Origin: Agathobaculum massiliense
GTDB lineage: Bacteria; Bacillota; Clostridia; Oscillospirales; Butyricicoccaceae
NCBI RefSeq assembly: GCF_900291975.1
Contig: NZ_OMPN01000001.1
Span: 1,302,001 to 1,366,000 of the forward strand
DNA length: 64,000 bases
Direction: 5' to 3'
Position numbers and translations under genes: made by a program. Each line of letters starts with the position of its first letter. The first letter of the stretch is position 1. This document shows, one piece after another, positions 26,017 to 35,552 of the stretch. The notes under the pieces were generated by a model that saw only the letters and a program-made list of their open reading frames with translations, made no database searches and was not told the DNA's origin.

Positions 26017-27963
26017 TCAAATATCGAGCGCGCGGTAGTAGCCGTCCGTGACCGCGTCCACGACGCGGCCGGCCCTGATGCAGTCGCCGATCTCGAACAC
26101 ACGCGGCGCGGCGTTGTAGAAGCTTTCCGCGCACACGCGGTCAGCCTTCATGCCCGCGGCGAGCAGAATGGTGTCCGCTTCCAGCAGCCTTTCGCCGTTC
26201 GGGCTGTCGCACAGCAGGCCGGCGTCGGTTACGGCCTTTGCGGTGGTGTTTACATGGATGCGGATGCCGCTGTTCCGCATATAGATCTTCATAGCGTTCT
26301 TGTGCATGAAGTAGGAGTCCGCAGCCCAGTCGTCCTTCATCTCCACAATGGTCACGTCCTTGCCCAGACCGTCCAGATAGATCGCGCACTCGCTGCCCAC
26401 CAGACCGCCGCCCAGGATGACCACCTTTTGACCGATGGCAGGGTCCTTCTGGTGCAGCGCGTCCAGGGTAACGACCTTCGTACTGTCGATGCCCGGGATG
26501 GGCGGCACGATGGGCTTCGCGCCCACGGCGGCGAGGATGACGTCGGCCTGCAGCGCCTCGGCCTGTTCCGCGGTCAGAGCGGTGTTCAGGCGCACATCCA
26601 CGCCTGCTTCGCGCAGCCGGCCCTCGAGCACCTGCACGAAGCGGTACATGTCCTGCTTGAACGGGATGTACTGCTCGGAGAGCAATTGCCCGCCCAGACG
26701 GCTGTTTTTCTCATACAGCGTGACCGTGTGGCCGCGCTGGGCAGCCGTGATGGCGGCGTACATCCCGCCTGGGCCTCCGCCGACGACCACGACCTTTTTG
26801 GGCGTTGTCGCTGGCGCGCCGTAAAAGCTCTCCATCTCGCGGCCGACGATGGGGTTGAACGCACAGCAGAACGTGCGGTTGGTCAGATAATTGTAGAAGC
26901 AGGTGAAGCAGCGGCAGCAGCGGGTGATATCGTCCTTGCGGCCGGAGAACGCCTTTTCCGGAAAATAGGGGTCGCAGATCGACTGGCGGGCGATCTCGAT
27001 GATGTCCGCCTTGCCGGAAGCGATGATCTCCTCCATCATATCCGGATCGTTCAGCCCGCCCAGTGTCGCTACCGGCGTTTTGACATGCTTTTTGATCTCC
27101 TCAGCCAGGTAGACGTTGCAGCCGTGCTCGACAAACATTGAGGGATGGGTCAGTACGAACACGTCAGGGTCCTCGTGTACGCCGGCGGAAACATGGATGA
27201 TGTCCACCTTGCCGTCGATGGCCTTGGCCATCGCAATGCCCTCGTCCAGCCCGTATCCGCCCTCGGTCAACTCAGCGCCGCTCATGCGGAATTCGATCGG
27301 GAACTGGTCGCCCACCGCCTCGCGCACTTTCTCGATCACGAGCAGGGGGAAACGCATGCGGTTCTCCAGACTGCCGCCCCAGCGGTCGGTGCGGTGGTTC
27401 ATGGACGGCGACATAAACTGCCCCAGCAGCCAGCCGTGGCCGCCGTGGATCAGCACCATGTCAAAGCCCGCCTGCTTGACCAGCGCGGCCGCGCGGCCGA
27501 AAGCCTCGGCGGTGTGGACGATCTCGTCCTCGGTCATACTGCGCACCGGCAGGCCGTCTGGGTTGACTTCATCGTTCGGGCCGAGCGCATACCGCTCGGC
27601 TGCCTGCCCATGCCCTCGGGCGTTAGCGTACTTGCCGCCGTGCGCCAGCTCCATGACCGCGTTGCAGCCATGGCGGTGCATAGCCTTGGCCGCCTCCTTG
27701 AGCGAAGGGAGCGAGCCTACGTCGTACAGCGCGACCTCCTTGGTGTGCGTGCGGCCCACTGCGTCCACAATGCCCAGGCCGATGGCCACGCTGGCCAGGC
27801 CGCCCCGCGCCCGGTTTTCATGGAACGCCACGTCCTCTTTGCGCATATGGCTGTCCGGATCCATCTCCGGATTGGACATCGGCGCGCCCAGGATCCGGTT
27901 TTTGAACGTCAGCCCCTTGATGGTCAGCGGGCTTGCCAAATGGGGGTAATATTTATTCTGCAT
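26017..27963 (-). CDS. OYE/FAD/Fe-S reductase (2,4-dienoyl-CoA reductase or BaiCD-like)
   Basis: 648 residues from ATG 27961-27963 (a TTG four codons earlier overlaps the ribosome site). Residues 1-350 are an FMN TIM barrel (KNRILGAPMSNPE, HGGHGWLLGQFMSP). A 4Fe-4S segment follows (CCRCFTCFYNYL ... FCCAFNP). The last 270 residues form FAD/NAD-binding folds (VVVVGGGPGGMYAA, VVILGGGLVGSECA). Such three-cofactor enzymes reduce conjugated C=C bonds: dienoyl-CoA, enoates or bile-acid intermediates. The active-site barrel reads HGGHG rather than HAAHG. The exact substrate is open. The gap to the SDR upstream holds a hairpin, so it may be only partly co-transcribed. Confidence 0.82.
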   Translation of the reverse strand: MQNKYYPHLASPLTIKGLTFKNRILGAPMSNPEMDPDSHMRKEDVAFHENRARGGLASVAIGLGIVDAVGRTHTKEVALYDVGSLPSLKEAAKAMHRHGCNAVMELAHGGKYANARGHGQAAERYALGPNDEVNPDGLPVRSMTEDEIVHTAEAFGRAAALVKQAGFDMVLIHGGHGWLLGQFMSPSMNHRTDRWGGSLENRMRFPLLVIEKVREAVGDQFPIEFRMSGAELTEGGYGLDEGIAMAKAIDGKVDIIHVSAGVHEDPDVFVLTHPSMFVEHGCNVYLAEEIKKHVKTPVATLGGLNDPDMMEEIIASGKADIIEIARQSICDPYFPEKAFSGRKDDITRCCRCFTCFYNYLTNRTFCCAFNPIVGREMESFYGAPATTPKKVVVVGGGPGGMYAAITAAQRGHTVTLYEKNSRLGGQLLSEQYIPFKQDMYRFVQVLEGRLREAGVDVRLNTALTAEQAEALQADVILAAVGAKPIVPPIPGIDSTKVVTLDALHQKDPAIGQKVVILGGGLVGSECAIYLDGLGKDVTIVEMKDDWAADSYFMHKNAMKIYMRNSGIRIHVNTTAKAVTDAGLLCDSPNGERLLEADTILLAAGMKADRVCAESFYNAAPRVFEIGDCIRAGRVVDAVTDGYYRALDI

Positions 27964-28029
27964 AGCCGAGATCAATCCTTTCCAAAATCCGGTTTGCCGC
28001 GCCGCCCAGCAGCGCGGATAGCGGAAAAC

Positions 28030-28058
28030 CGGTTTTACGGCATCGCTCCGTAAAACCG
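28030..28058 (-). terminator. Hairpin between the SDR and the OYE-type gene
   Basis: 11-bp perfect stem (28030-28040 with 28048-28058), loop of 7, followed on the minus strand by GGTTTTCC. A weak terminator or attenuator splitting the cluster into 33361-28088 and 27963-24825. Confidence 0.5.
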
Positions 28059-28087
28059 ATTTCCCAAAGCATTTTTATTGTATCCTG

Positions 28088-28873
28088 TTAAAGCACGGTG
28101 AAGAAACCGCCGTCCACATTGATGTCCACACCGTTCAAGTAATCCGATGCACGGGAGGCCAGGAACACCATGGTACCCATCAGGTCGTCCAGCTCGCCCC
28201 AGCGCCCGGCTGCAATGCGGTTTGTGATCTTATTGTAAAACGCAGGGTCTTTACGCAGCTCTGCGTTGACCTCGGTAGCGAGGAAGCCGGGGCAGATCGC
28301 ATTGGTCTGGATGTTGAACCGCCCCAACTCGTTGGCAAAGTTGCGGGTAATGCCGATGACACCGTGCTTAGCCGCGGTATAGGGCGGGCACTTAGCGTCC
28401 GAGGTATAGCTGAGCGCGGAACCGATGTTGATGATCTTGCCGCCGCCCTTCGCCTTCATGATGTGCGCCACCTCTTTGGACAGGTAATAGACCGCATTGA
28501 AGTCCAGGTTGATGCACATTTCCCAGTATTTATCCGGGTAATCGTCGAAATCGTGGAAAGCGCTCGCGCCCGCGTTGTTGACCAGAATATCGATGCGTCC
28601 GTACTGCTTCATGCATTCGTCTACGCAATCCTTGCGGTATGCCTTGTCGGTCAGGTCACCGCGCAGGAAATGCACCTGCCGGCCTTCCTTTTCAATCAGC
28701 GCCTTGATTTCGGAAACATCCTCGGTGAAGTGCGGGATAAACAGGTCGGCGCCGGCCTTGGCGAATGCAACCGCATACGCCATCCCAAGGCCCTGGTTTG
28801 CACCGGTGACCATAGCGATCTTCCCGTCCAAGCGGAACCAATCCATATTGAACTTATCCAATGGGTTCGACAT
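28088..28873 (-). CDS. SDR-family dehydrogenase, gluconate 5-dehydrogenase/KduD-like
   Basis: 261 residues from ATG 28871-28873 behind AAGGAAAG; the longer frame upstream lacks a site. Classical short-chain dehydrogenase: TGANQGLG cofactor loop (about 22-29), NNAGA, catalytic Ser in NIGSALSY, and Tyr-x3-Lys in YTAAKHG, then PGFLATEVNAEL. The closest recollection is 2-deoxy-gluconate or gluconate 5-dehydrogenases, which act on sugar acids or polyols. It lies 90 bases behind the transketolase genes, consistent with converting a sugar derivative into a transketolase substrate. Confidence 0.85.
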   Translation of the reverse strand: MSNPLDKFNMDWFRLDGKIAMVTGANQGLGMAYAVAFAKAGADLFIPHFTEDVSEIKALIEKEGRQVHFLRGDLTDKAYRKDCVDECMKQYGRIDILVNNAGASAFHDFDDYPDKYWEMCINLDFNAVYYLSKEVAHIMKAKGGGKIINIGSALSYTSDAKCPPYTAAKHGVIGITRNFANELGRFNIQTNAICPGFLATEVNAELRKDPAFYNKITNRIAAGRWGELDDLMGTMVFLASRASDYLNGVDINVDGGFFTVL

Positions 28874-28962
28874 ATTAACTTTCCTTTCTGCGGCAGGCCG
28901 CACGATATGAGGGAGGCGGGACGCGCACAGCATCGCGCGCCCCGCAGCGTGCATGGTTCGGT

Positions 28963-29937
28963 TTATTTTGCAAGGTGCAGCATGCGTTCGAGTGCCTCGA
29001 CTGTACCGTCGCGATCCATATGGTAGTAGTGGTAAATCGCATCCACCGAGCCGAGCACAGCGAACTCATCCGGCATGCCGACGCGCTTGAAGTTGCCCTT
29101 GTAGCTCGATTCGCACAGCACTTCCGCTACCGCGCCGCCCAAGCCGCCGTTGATGGAGTGGTCCTCTACGGTGACGATATTGCCGGTCTTCTGCGCAACG
29201 CGCAGGATCGCATCCGTATCGAGCGGCTTGATGGTGTGCATATCCAGGATGCCGATGCTCGCGCCATGCTTTTCCTTCATCGTTTTGGCCGCCATCAGGC
29301 ATTCATACAGGTTGGAACCGCAGGAGATGATATAAGCGTCCGTGCCCTCCATGGTTTCGATCGCCTTGCCGATGGTCAGTTCATAATCCTCGGCGTAGAC
29401 GTTGGGCGAGCCTGCACGGTCGATGCGAATGATCATCGGGCCGACAAAATCCATCGACTGGCGGATGAACTTGCAGCACTGGTTGGCGTCCGCCGGCACA
29501 ACGACCGTCAGGTTCGGGATAGCGCGGTAGAGCGCAAGGTCCGCGATGTCGTTATGGGTCGGGCCGCCGCCCGCGGTCACGCCCGAGTGCGTGCCGATCA
29601 AACGGACGTTGACGTCGTTGTAGGCGATGTCCGTGTGGATCTGGTCGGCTGCGCGCAGCGGCAGGAACGGACCAAACACCTGGGAGAACACGGTGCAGCC
29701 GGAGAGCGCAAGGCCGGCGGACGCGCCCACCTGATCGGGCTCGGCGATACCGAAGTTAAAGCAGCGCTCGGGGAATTCCTTCAGCAGCTTGCCCGCCGAG
29801 GAGGACGGTGCGACATTGTCCGAATAGGTGAAAACGAAATCCTTACCCTCGCAGGCCATCTTGTAAAGCTCCTCGCCGTAGGCTTCACGGGCGTTGGAGA
29901 GCATCATATCAAAATCGTACGTTGTTTTCGCTGCCAT
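28963..29937 (-). CDS. Transketolase, C-terminal subunit
   Basis: 324 residues: pyrimidine-binding domain (about 1-175) and C-terminal domain (about 190-320). Visible marks: FNFGIAEPDQVGASAGLALSG (the conserved Glu that activates thiamine diphosphate), GTHSGVTAGGGPTHNDIADL, RIDRAGSPNVY and VTVEDHSINGGLGGAVAE. It pairs with the 29944-30804 product to form a split transketolase, as in many anaerobes. The intergenic gap is 6 bases. It transfers two-carbon ketol units in the cytoplasm; the sugar is unknown. Confidence 0.92.
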   Translation of the reverse strand: MAAKTTYDFDMMLSNAREAYGEELYKMACEGKDFVFTYSDNVAPSSSAGKLLKEFPERCFNFGIAEPDQVGASAGLALSGCTVFSQVFGPFLPLRAADQIHTDIAYNDVNVRLIGTHSGVTAGGGPTHNDIADLALYRAIPNLTVVVPADANQCCKFIRQSMDFVGPMIIRIDRAGSPNVYAEDYELTIGKAIETMEGTDAYIISCGSNLYECLMAAKTMKEKHGASIGILDMHTIKPLDTDAILRVAQKTGNIVTVEDHSINGGLGGAVAEVLCESSYKGNFKRVGMPDEFAVLGSVDAIYHYYHMDRDGTVEALERMLHLAK

Positions 29938-29943
29938 AAATCA

Positions 29944-30804
29944 TCACGCCTTTCTCATTTTTGCAACGTCTGCGAGCGCAATCTTGAGGTCTTCCTCGCC
30001 AATACCGCCGCCGTGCCATTTGTGGTTGCCTTCCATGAAGGAAACGCCCTTGCCCTTTATCGTATTGGAGATAATAAAGGTCGGCTTGGCTTCCTTGGAA
30101 TAATCCAGCGGGGGCAGCTGGTCGAGCGCTGCGCACACCTGCGCCATGTCGTTGCCGTCCTCTATTTCAATGACATTCCAGCCGAACGCGCGCACCTTGT
30201 CGGCAACCGGGTCGATATTCATGATCTGGCGGGTGTTGCCGGTCATCTGGAGCTGGTTTTTATCCAGGATACACACCAGGTTGTTGAGCTTGTAATGGCC
30301 GCCCGACATCAGCGCTTCCCAGTTGGTGCCTTCGTCGAACTCGCCGTCGCCGATCATGACGATAACGCGGTAGTTTTCCTTGCGGTAGCGCGCTCCGAGC
30401 GCATAGCCGACCGCGATCGGCAGGCCATGGCCGAGCGAGCCAGCGGAAACCTCGATCTGCGGGCACTTCTTGCGGTTGGAGTGCATGCCGAACTTGTAGG
30501 TATCCAAGCTTTCAAAGTGCTCTACCATGTAGTCCTGCGTATAGGCGCCCTGATCGGAGAAGATCGTATACAGGGTTTCCGAGCAATGGCCCTTGGACAG
30601 GATGAAGCGGTCGCGGCCCTCCTTGTGCGGGTCCATCACGTCGTAGTTCAGGTACTTGTAGTACAGCGCGACTGTCATTTCCACGATGGACAGCTCGCCG
30701 CCCAGATGTCCCATACCGATGCGGTAAATGAAGTTGAGCAGATTGGAGCGGATGTCTACACACTTGTCCTCCAGCTCCGTGATGGTTTGCAGTTTAACAC
30801 TCAT
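29944..30804 (-). CDS. Transketolase, N-terminal subunit
   Basis: 286 residues, the thiamine-diphosphate pyrophosphate-binding half: GMGHLGGELSIVEMTVALYY, RDRFILSKGH, SAGSLGHGLPIAVGYALGAR, and the GDGEFDEGTNWEA loop with the Mg-binding GDG...N pattern; it ends near GVSFMEGNHKWHGG. The ATG follows GGAAAGGATGAGACAAA. Fourth element of the cluster with a symporter and two dehydrogenases; it is probably a pathway-dedicated paralogue rather than the housekeeping transketolase (inference). Confidence 0.92.
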   Translation of the reverse strand: MSVKLQTITELEDKCVDIRSNLLNFIYRIGMGHLGGELSIVEMTVALYYKYLNYDVMDPHKEGRDRFILSKGHCSETLYTIFSDQGAYTQDYMVEHFESLDTYKFGMHSNRKKCPQIEVSAGSLGHGLPIAVGYALGARYRKENYRVIVMIGDGEFDEGTNWEALMSGGHYKLNNLVCILDKNQLQMTGNTRQIMNIDPVADKVRAFGWNVIEIEDGNDMAQVCAALDQLPPLDYSKEAKPTFIISNTIKGKGVSFMEGNHKWHGGGIGEEDLKIALADVAKMRKA

Positions 30805-30828
30805 TTTGTCTCATCCTTTCCGTTTGGC

Positions 30829-31893
30829 TTATTCGCCTTCAAATTTGTTGCAGCGAATGAGGATCTTGGGGTATTTACTGGTCAGATGCATGGCGAATGC
30901 CGCTTCCACGTCGTCAATGTCATACACCTGCTCGTCTGATGTAAACGCGGACAGGTCGACATACTTGAGGTATTCTGCGGTGCGCTCGAAGTTGAAGTGC
31001 GCGCAGTACATGCCGGTGACGTTGACCTGGCGCATGTAGGAGTATTCAAACAGGTTGAGCGGCAGTTCGTAATCGGTCGGGAACTGGGCGACATACAGCA
31101 GGTTTGCATATTTCGACGTACATTTCAGCACCGTTTCCGCCGCGCTCGGCACCGCCGAGCACTCGATAATGACGTCGTAGCCCAGGCCGTTCGTGATCTC
31201 CATGGCCCGCTCGTACACATCTTCGGTGATCGGGTTGATGATATGCTCCACGCCGATCTTTTTTGCCAGCTCGCAGCGGCTTTCAACCGGCTCGGACAGG
31301 GTCAGCTCGGCCGCGCCGAATTTGGCCGCCAGCTGTGCGCACAGCTGGCCGATCGGGCCGCCGCCCGAGATCAGCACGCGCTTGCCGACCTGCATGCCCG
31401 CCTTGTCCATGGCGCGCACAGCGATGGAGAGCGGCTCCATTAGGCTGCCTTCCCGCAGGCTGACGCCGTCGGGCAGCTTGCAGACCTGGGATTCGTTCCA
31501 GACAACGTATTCGGCCATGCACGGCTCGTTGCCGACATCCGTACAGTATTCCGGGTGGCCGATCGAGCACTGGTAGCACTTGCCGCAGTAGCCGAGGAAG
31601 TTACCGCCAACCCGGTCGCCGACCTTGAGACCCTTCGCCGTGGCATTCTTGCCCAGCTTTTCGATCACGCCAGACATCTCATGGCCGATGCCGAACGGTG
31701 CGTCCTCGGGTTTGTTGAAGCAGCCGTCCACCACATGCGGGTCGCTGCCGCAAATGCCGCAATAGGCTACCTTGATCAGCACTTCGTCGTCCTTCAGCTC
31801 CTTGATGGGCATATCGACGATGCCGACTGTGCCGCGGGTTTCCGGGTTCGGGTCCTTCATGTTGCCCACTCGGGTTGCGCATACAACTTTCAT
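30829..31893 (-). CDS. Zinc-dependent dehydrogenase, threonine/polyol dehydrogenase-like
   Basis: 354 residues of the medium-chain dehydrogenase family. Catalytic zinc: Cys in YCGICGSDPH and His-Glu in GIGHEMSG. Structural zinc cluster: CGKCYQCSIGHPEYC. NAD loop: VLISGGGPIGQLCAQ, followed by EPVESRCELAKK with the acidic residue that favours NAD. Nearest families are L-threonine 3-dehydrogenase, sorbitol and 2,3-butanediol dehydrogenases. The site GAGAGGAGATATT precedes the ATG. It sits between the symporter and the transketolase pair, so it most likely oxidises the imported polyol or sugar acid. Confidence 0.85.
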   Translation of the reverse strand: MKVVCATRVGNMKDPNPETRGTVGIVDMPIKELKDDEVLIKVAYCGICGSDPHVVDGCFNKPEDAPFGIGHEMSGVIEKLGKNATAKGLKVGDRVGGNFLGYCGKCYQCSIGHPEYCTDVGNEPCMAEYVVWNESQVCKLPDGVSLREGSLMEPLSIAVRAMDKAGMQVGKRVLISGGGPIGQLCAQLAAKFGAAELTLSEPVESRCELAKKIGVEHIINPITEDVYERAMEITNGLGYDVIIECSAVPSAAETVLKCTSKYANLLYVAQFPTDYELPLNLFEYSYMRQVNVTGMYCAHFNFERTAEYLKYVDLSAFTSDEQVYDIDDVEAAFAMHLTSKYPKILIRCNKFEGE

Positions 31894-31927
31894 AGCTTAA
31901 TATCTCCTCTCTGTGTTCCAATACGGT

Positions 31928-33361
31928 TTATTTTACTGCCTTCTGCGCTTCGCGCGTTTCGTTGCGCCCGGCAATTTCCTTTTGGATCTGGCTGATTTTC
32001 TCTTCGTTCAGGTGATAGAACAGGCCGTAGACCAGCATAGCTACCACAACCGCTGCCAGCGGCAGGAGCGTGGTCATCATGCGGATTGCGCTCAGAGTTG
32101 CTTCGTTCTGCGCCTGGTTTGCGACATAGCCGGTCGCTTCCAATACCGCAGTCGGCAACGAGCCGCCGATGATCATGGAGAATTTGATGCCCAAGCCGAC
32201 CAGCGTCATGACAATCGCGGTATAGCGCTTACCGGTTTTCCAGTCGGCGTATTCCACCGGGTCGGTGATGACCGACCAGCAAATGCCCATCAGGATGCCG
32301 TAGCCATAGCCGGTGATCGCACGGGAGACCATCATGCCGGTGATGGCGGTGGTCGGCATCAGGTACAGCATCAGGCAGCCGATGCCCGCAATCGCAAGGC
32401 CGAACATAACCGTGCCCTTTTTATGCAGGCGCTTGACCAGGAACGGTACGCACGGCACGCCAATAACTGAAAATAGCATCATGATCATGGAAAACCAGGA
32501 AAGCATATCGCCGCGGTTTGCGTAATAATTGATGTAGTACGCGCCCATTGTGGACTGTACTTGGCTCATGGTGTAAACGCCCAGGAACAGGATAAAGGTG
32601 ACGAATACCGGACCAACACGGAACAGAAGGTAAAAGACATCCTTGATGTTGGCCTTGTTGTTCGGGTCAACCGGCTGGGGCGGGATGCGTTCCACGATCT
32701 GGCTCGAGCCCCACAGCAGGATGACGACCATGATAATGGCCATGATGATCGTGGTAACCATGTAGCCCTGCGCCAGCGTCATATACTTCGAGAAGAAACC
32801 GGACAACTCGGGCAGCATGATTGCGCATACAACGCCGCCGACCTGCGCGAGCGTCATGCGGGTCGATTGCAGGCGGGTGCGCTCGCTCTGGTCGTTTGTC
32901 ATCAGGGACGCCGCGGAAATGTACGGCTGGATGATAAAGGTGTACAGCATATTCAGCAGGTTATAGGTGACCAGCGCCCAGACGATCTTCAGGCCATAGC
33001 TCAGATTCGGGGTAGTATACGTCAGGACAGCAGCCAGGCCGAACGGAACTGCGCCCCAACGGATGTATACCCAGTACTTGCCCTTCTTCGGCTGGAGGCG
33101 TTCGCAGATCGTGCCCATCATCGGGTCGTTAATTGCGTCCCAGATACGTGATACCGCAAAAATAATGGCGACATGGCCGGGCTGCAGCCCAAAGATATCA
33201 GTGTAAAAATAGCTGATGTATAGCGCAATACACTGGAACACCAGATTCATCGCAAAATCAATCGAGGAATAACCCCATACTTCTTTTTTCGGCAACTTGT
33301 AATAGCCAAACTGGGAGGACGTTTTTGCCCAGCTTGCAGGATCCTTGGGATTGTTGTTCAT
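31928..33361 (-). CDS. GPH-family sugar:cation symporter (MelB-like)
   Basis: 477 residues with about 12 membrane helices. The N-terminal YSSIDFAMNLVFQCIALYIS, SRIWDAINDPMMGTICER and KKGKYWVYIRWGAVP segments are typical of glycoside-pentoside-hexuronide symporters, including the conserved Asp of the DAINDP motif that binds the coupling cation. First gene of the minus-strand catabolic cluster, with GGAGG ahead of the ATG. It should bring in the cluster's substrate with Na+ or H+. Confidence 0.88.
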   Translation of the reverse strand: MNNNPKDPASWAKTSSQFGYYKLPKKEVWGYSSIDFAMNLVFQCIALYISYFYTDIFGLQPGHVAIIFAVSRIWDAINDPMMGTICERLQPKKGKYWVYIRWGAVPFGLAAVLTYTTPNLSYGLKIVWALVTYNLLNMLYTFIIQPYISAASLMTNDQSERTRLQSTRMTLAQVGGVVCAIMLPELSGFFSKYMTLAQGYMVTTIIMAIIMVVILLWGSSQIVERIPPQPVDPNNKANIKDVFYLLFRVGPVFVTFILFLGVYTMSQVQSTMGAYYINYYANRGDMLSWFSMIMMLFSVIGVPCVPFLVKRLHKKGTVMFGLAIAGIGCLMLYLMPTTAITGMMVSRAITGYGYGILMGICWSVITDPVEYADWKTGKRYTAIVMTLVGLGIKFSMIIGGSLPTAVLEATGYVANQAQNEATLSAIRMMTTLLPLAAVVVAMLVYGLFYHLNEEKISQIQKEIAGRNETREAQKAVK

Positions 33362-33489
33362 AGCAGACGTTTACCTCCTCTTTTTCTTTTTTTAGACCGC
33401 CGTATCTCCCTGCCCTCCTTCCTTCTGCCCTGTGTGATTGTGGCTATATTGTACCGAGAGAATGGCCGGATTGGCAATTCCGAAAAGAG

Positions 33490-33524
33490 ACATATCCACC
33501 AACAAACTCGTCTGTTAGATATGT
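33490..33524. promoter_or_regulatory. Dyad in the divergent promoter region, candidate AraC-type operator
   Basis: ACATATC (33490-33496) and GATATGT (33518-33524) form an inverted repeat around an inner AACA/TGTT. An AAAGAGACATATC / AAAAAGGGACATCA pair (33484 and 33614 region) also looks repeated. The 33362-33756 interval between the symporter and the regulator otherwise holds only AT-rich promoter sequence, with TATGATAAGATA near 33698 as a possible -10 for the regulator. Confidence 0.3.
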
Positions 33525-33756
33525 GCATTTTATAGAATATGACAGATGCGTCTCGCTGCTATTGTGTATAAGTCACATAAAATACCGTATTTTCTGTTAT
33601 TGTTTTAACATTGTGTCAAAAAGGGACATCATTTCAGAAATATCAGTCTTTTTTGAAACATTACTTTCCATAAATCCTGTTTTTTCACAGGGGAAAATAT
33701 GATAAGATAGATAATAAAAAGTATGTACTCCGCGGATCTGAGGAAAGAGACAGCAT

Positions 33757-34668
33757 ATGAAATATCAGCAGAAGCGTTATCCGTTTTATAATCCCAATCT
33801 GGTTCGGATGTCGATGGGCACGTTGGACTTTGTGGTCAACTATGCGGACATGCTCGACCAGACCTGTGTGGAATTCCGGCATGTCCATGAATGCTATGAA
33901 ATTTATTACTGTCTGAGCGGTATGCAGCATTTGATGATCGATGGACACCCCCATACTCTGGTCGGCGGCTCGTTTGCCGTCATCCCGCCCGGAATATACC
34001 ATTACACACAATACGAACCGCTGCTGCTCAAGCAGTATGTGGTGTTTGTGTTCACGTCCCCAACGGTCAATTCGTTGAAAAGCCGCAGCAAAAGCACGCA
34101 ATCCGAGATGGATTTCCTTTCCGCAGCACTCAAGTATTTTGATGAAAACACATATTTCATCTGCAAGGACCGGTATAAATCAGACAAAGTGCTCGCGCGG
34201 CTTGATGAGGAAATCAGTAGGGACCTGCCCGGCAAAGGGCAAATGATCAACGCGCTGTATCAGGAATATCTGATAAAGATATTCCGCAACATGGTCTCCA
34301 CCGGCAAGGAGGAACCGGCAGCGGTTAATATGTCCAATATCAACATGGCAGTTGAAATGACAAAATACATGCACGCCAATTACAATAAAAATATTACCGT
34401 GCAGGATATCGCGAATGTCTTTTATGTTTCGCCGCGCCATATCAACCGTGTTTTTGAGGAGTATTTTGGACAAAGTTTTAAGCGTACGCTGAATATTTAC
34501 CGTCTCAACTATGCAAAAAATTATCTGCTCGACACCAATTATCCGGTAGAACGCATTGCCGAACTGGTTGGTTTTTCCTCAGCAAAAACCCTGTACCAGC
34601 TTTTTAAAGAACATGAAGGAATGACTGTTTCTGAGTTCCGCGCAAAATGCAGGGAGTCGAAGCCATAA
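33757..34668 (+). CDS. AraC-family transcriptional regulator
   Basis: 303 residues. N-terminal cupin sensor domain (about 20-110: VEFRHVHECYEIYYCLSG, GGSFAVIPPGIYHYTQYEP) and C-terminal double helix-turn-helix (about 200-300: NITVQDIANVFYVSPRHINR, then the second recognition region ERIAELVGFSSAKTLYQLF). It is divergent from the symporter-transketolase-dehydrogenase cluster across 395 bases and most likely activates it when the sugar substrate binds the cupin domain. The ATG lies 10 bases after GAGGAAAGAG. Confidence 0.9.
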   Translation: MKYQQKRYPFYNPNLVRMSMGTLDFVVNYADMLDQTCVEFRHVHECYEIYYCLSGMQHLMIDGHPHTLVGGSFAVIPPGIYHYTQYEPLLLKQYVVFVFTSPTVNSLKSRSKSTQSEMDFLSAALKYFDENTYFICKDRYKSDKVLARLDEEISRDLPGKGQMINALYQEYLIKIFRNMVSTGKEEPAAVNMSNINMAVEMTKYMHANYNKNITVQDIANVFYVSPRHINRVFEEYFGQSFKRTLNIYRLNYAKNYLLDTNYPVERIAELVGFSSAKTLYQLFKEHEGMTVSEFRAKCRESKP

Positions 34669-34778
34669 CCGTATAGCAGACCTGCTCAACAAGGAGCGGT
34701 TTTATTCTTATGAGCCTTGCATAAACCGCGGGATTAACAATAGCTTTTCGGCTGCTATCACGCGTAACGCGGCTCAAG

Positions 34779-34826
34779 CATAGAAAGGGCCACGCACATG
34801 ACATTGTGCGTGGCCTTTTCTATGCA
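34779..34826. terminator. Strong hairpin, terminator or element edge
   Basis: 20-bp arms (34779-34798 and 34807-34826) with a single wobble mismatch and an 8-base loop. GC core with AT flanks. It follows the AraC gene and precedes the decayed element. Confidence 0.7.
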
Positions 34827-34869
34827 AACCCGACAAATTTTATTTTCCTATTTACGCGCGGAATAGTGG

Positions 34870-35550
34870 AATTAAACGGAAGTTGCATCCATGCCCTTAT
34901 CAGAAATAAGGCAGAAACTGCGGTAGCGGGCAGCTTTGAAGAATACGGTCATGTGCCTGAACCGCAAATCGAAAAAGCCCCGGAAATGTCCGCCCTGCTC
35001 GAAGGCATTGCAGCCGGTAAGGCGACCACGCAGATCATCCGCGAGAACCCCAGGCTGGCATTCCGGGTGAATGACATTGATACGCTGCGGCAGACGTTTC
35101 TTTCCGAGAAATACGCCGAACAAAACCGGGCGGTAGAAGTACAGTACATCTACGGCGCGACGGGTACGGGTAAGACCCGCGGCATCTACCAAAGGCACGG
35201 CGCACACGACATTTACCGCGTAACCAACTACCAAAACGGCAAAGGCGTCTCTTTCGACGATTATCACGGGCAGGATGTGATCGCGTTTGAGGAATCCACC
35301 TCGCAGCCCAATCGAGGTAATGCTCAATTTGCTGGATGTTTATCCTCCCATACTACCCGCGCGGTACAGCGACAAGGTCGCGTGCTTTACCAAGGTGTAC
35401 ATCACGTCCAACCTGCCGCTGAACCGGCAATATGAGACGGTGCAGCTCTGTCACCCTGACACATGGAAAGCATTCCTGCGCCGTATTCAGAGCTTTACCG
35501 AGTATCGGGAGGAAAAGCCGCCTATTACCCGAATGGAGGTGAATTTTTGA
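34870..35550 (+). pseudogene. Plasmid-type replication protein, truncated and frameshifted
   Basis: The first piece (to about 35300) reads EEYGHVPEPQIEKAPEMSAL and then a helicase P-loop YGATGTGKTRGIYQRHGA, with YQNGKGVSFDDYHGQDVIAF holding the Walker B-like acidic residues. A frameshift follows, and the second piece (about 35300-35550) gives LLDVYPPILPARYSDKVACF and VYITSNLPLNRQYE. This is the superfamily-3 helicase half of a rolling-circle Rep as found on clostridial integrated elements. The N-terminal HUH nickase part is missing. The gene cannot make a working Rep. Confidence 0.65.
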
Positions 35551-35552
35551 AG

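Noticed and set aside
28975-30939. 654-codon open frame on the plus strand
   Set aside because: Antisense of the two transketolase genes, whose own motifs are unmistakable.
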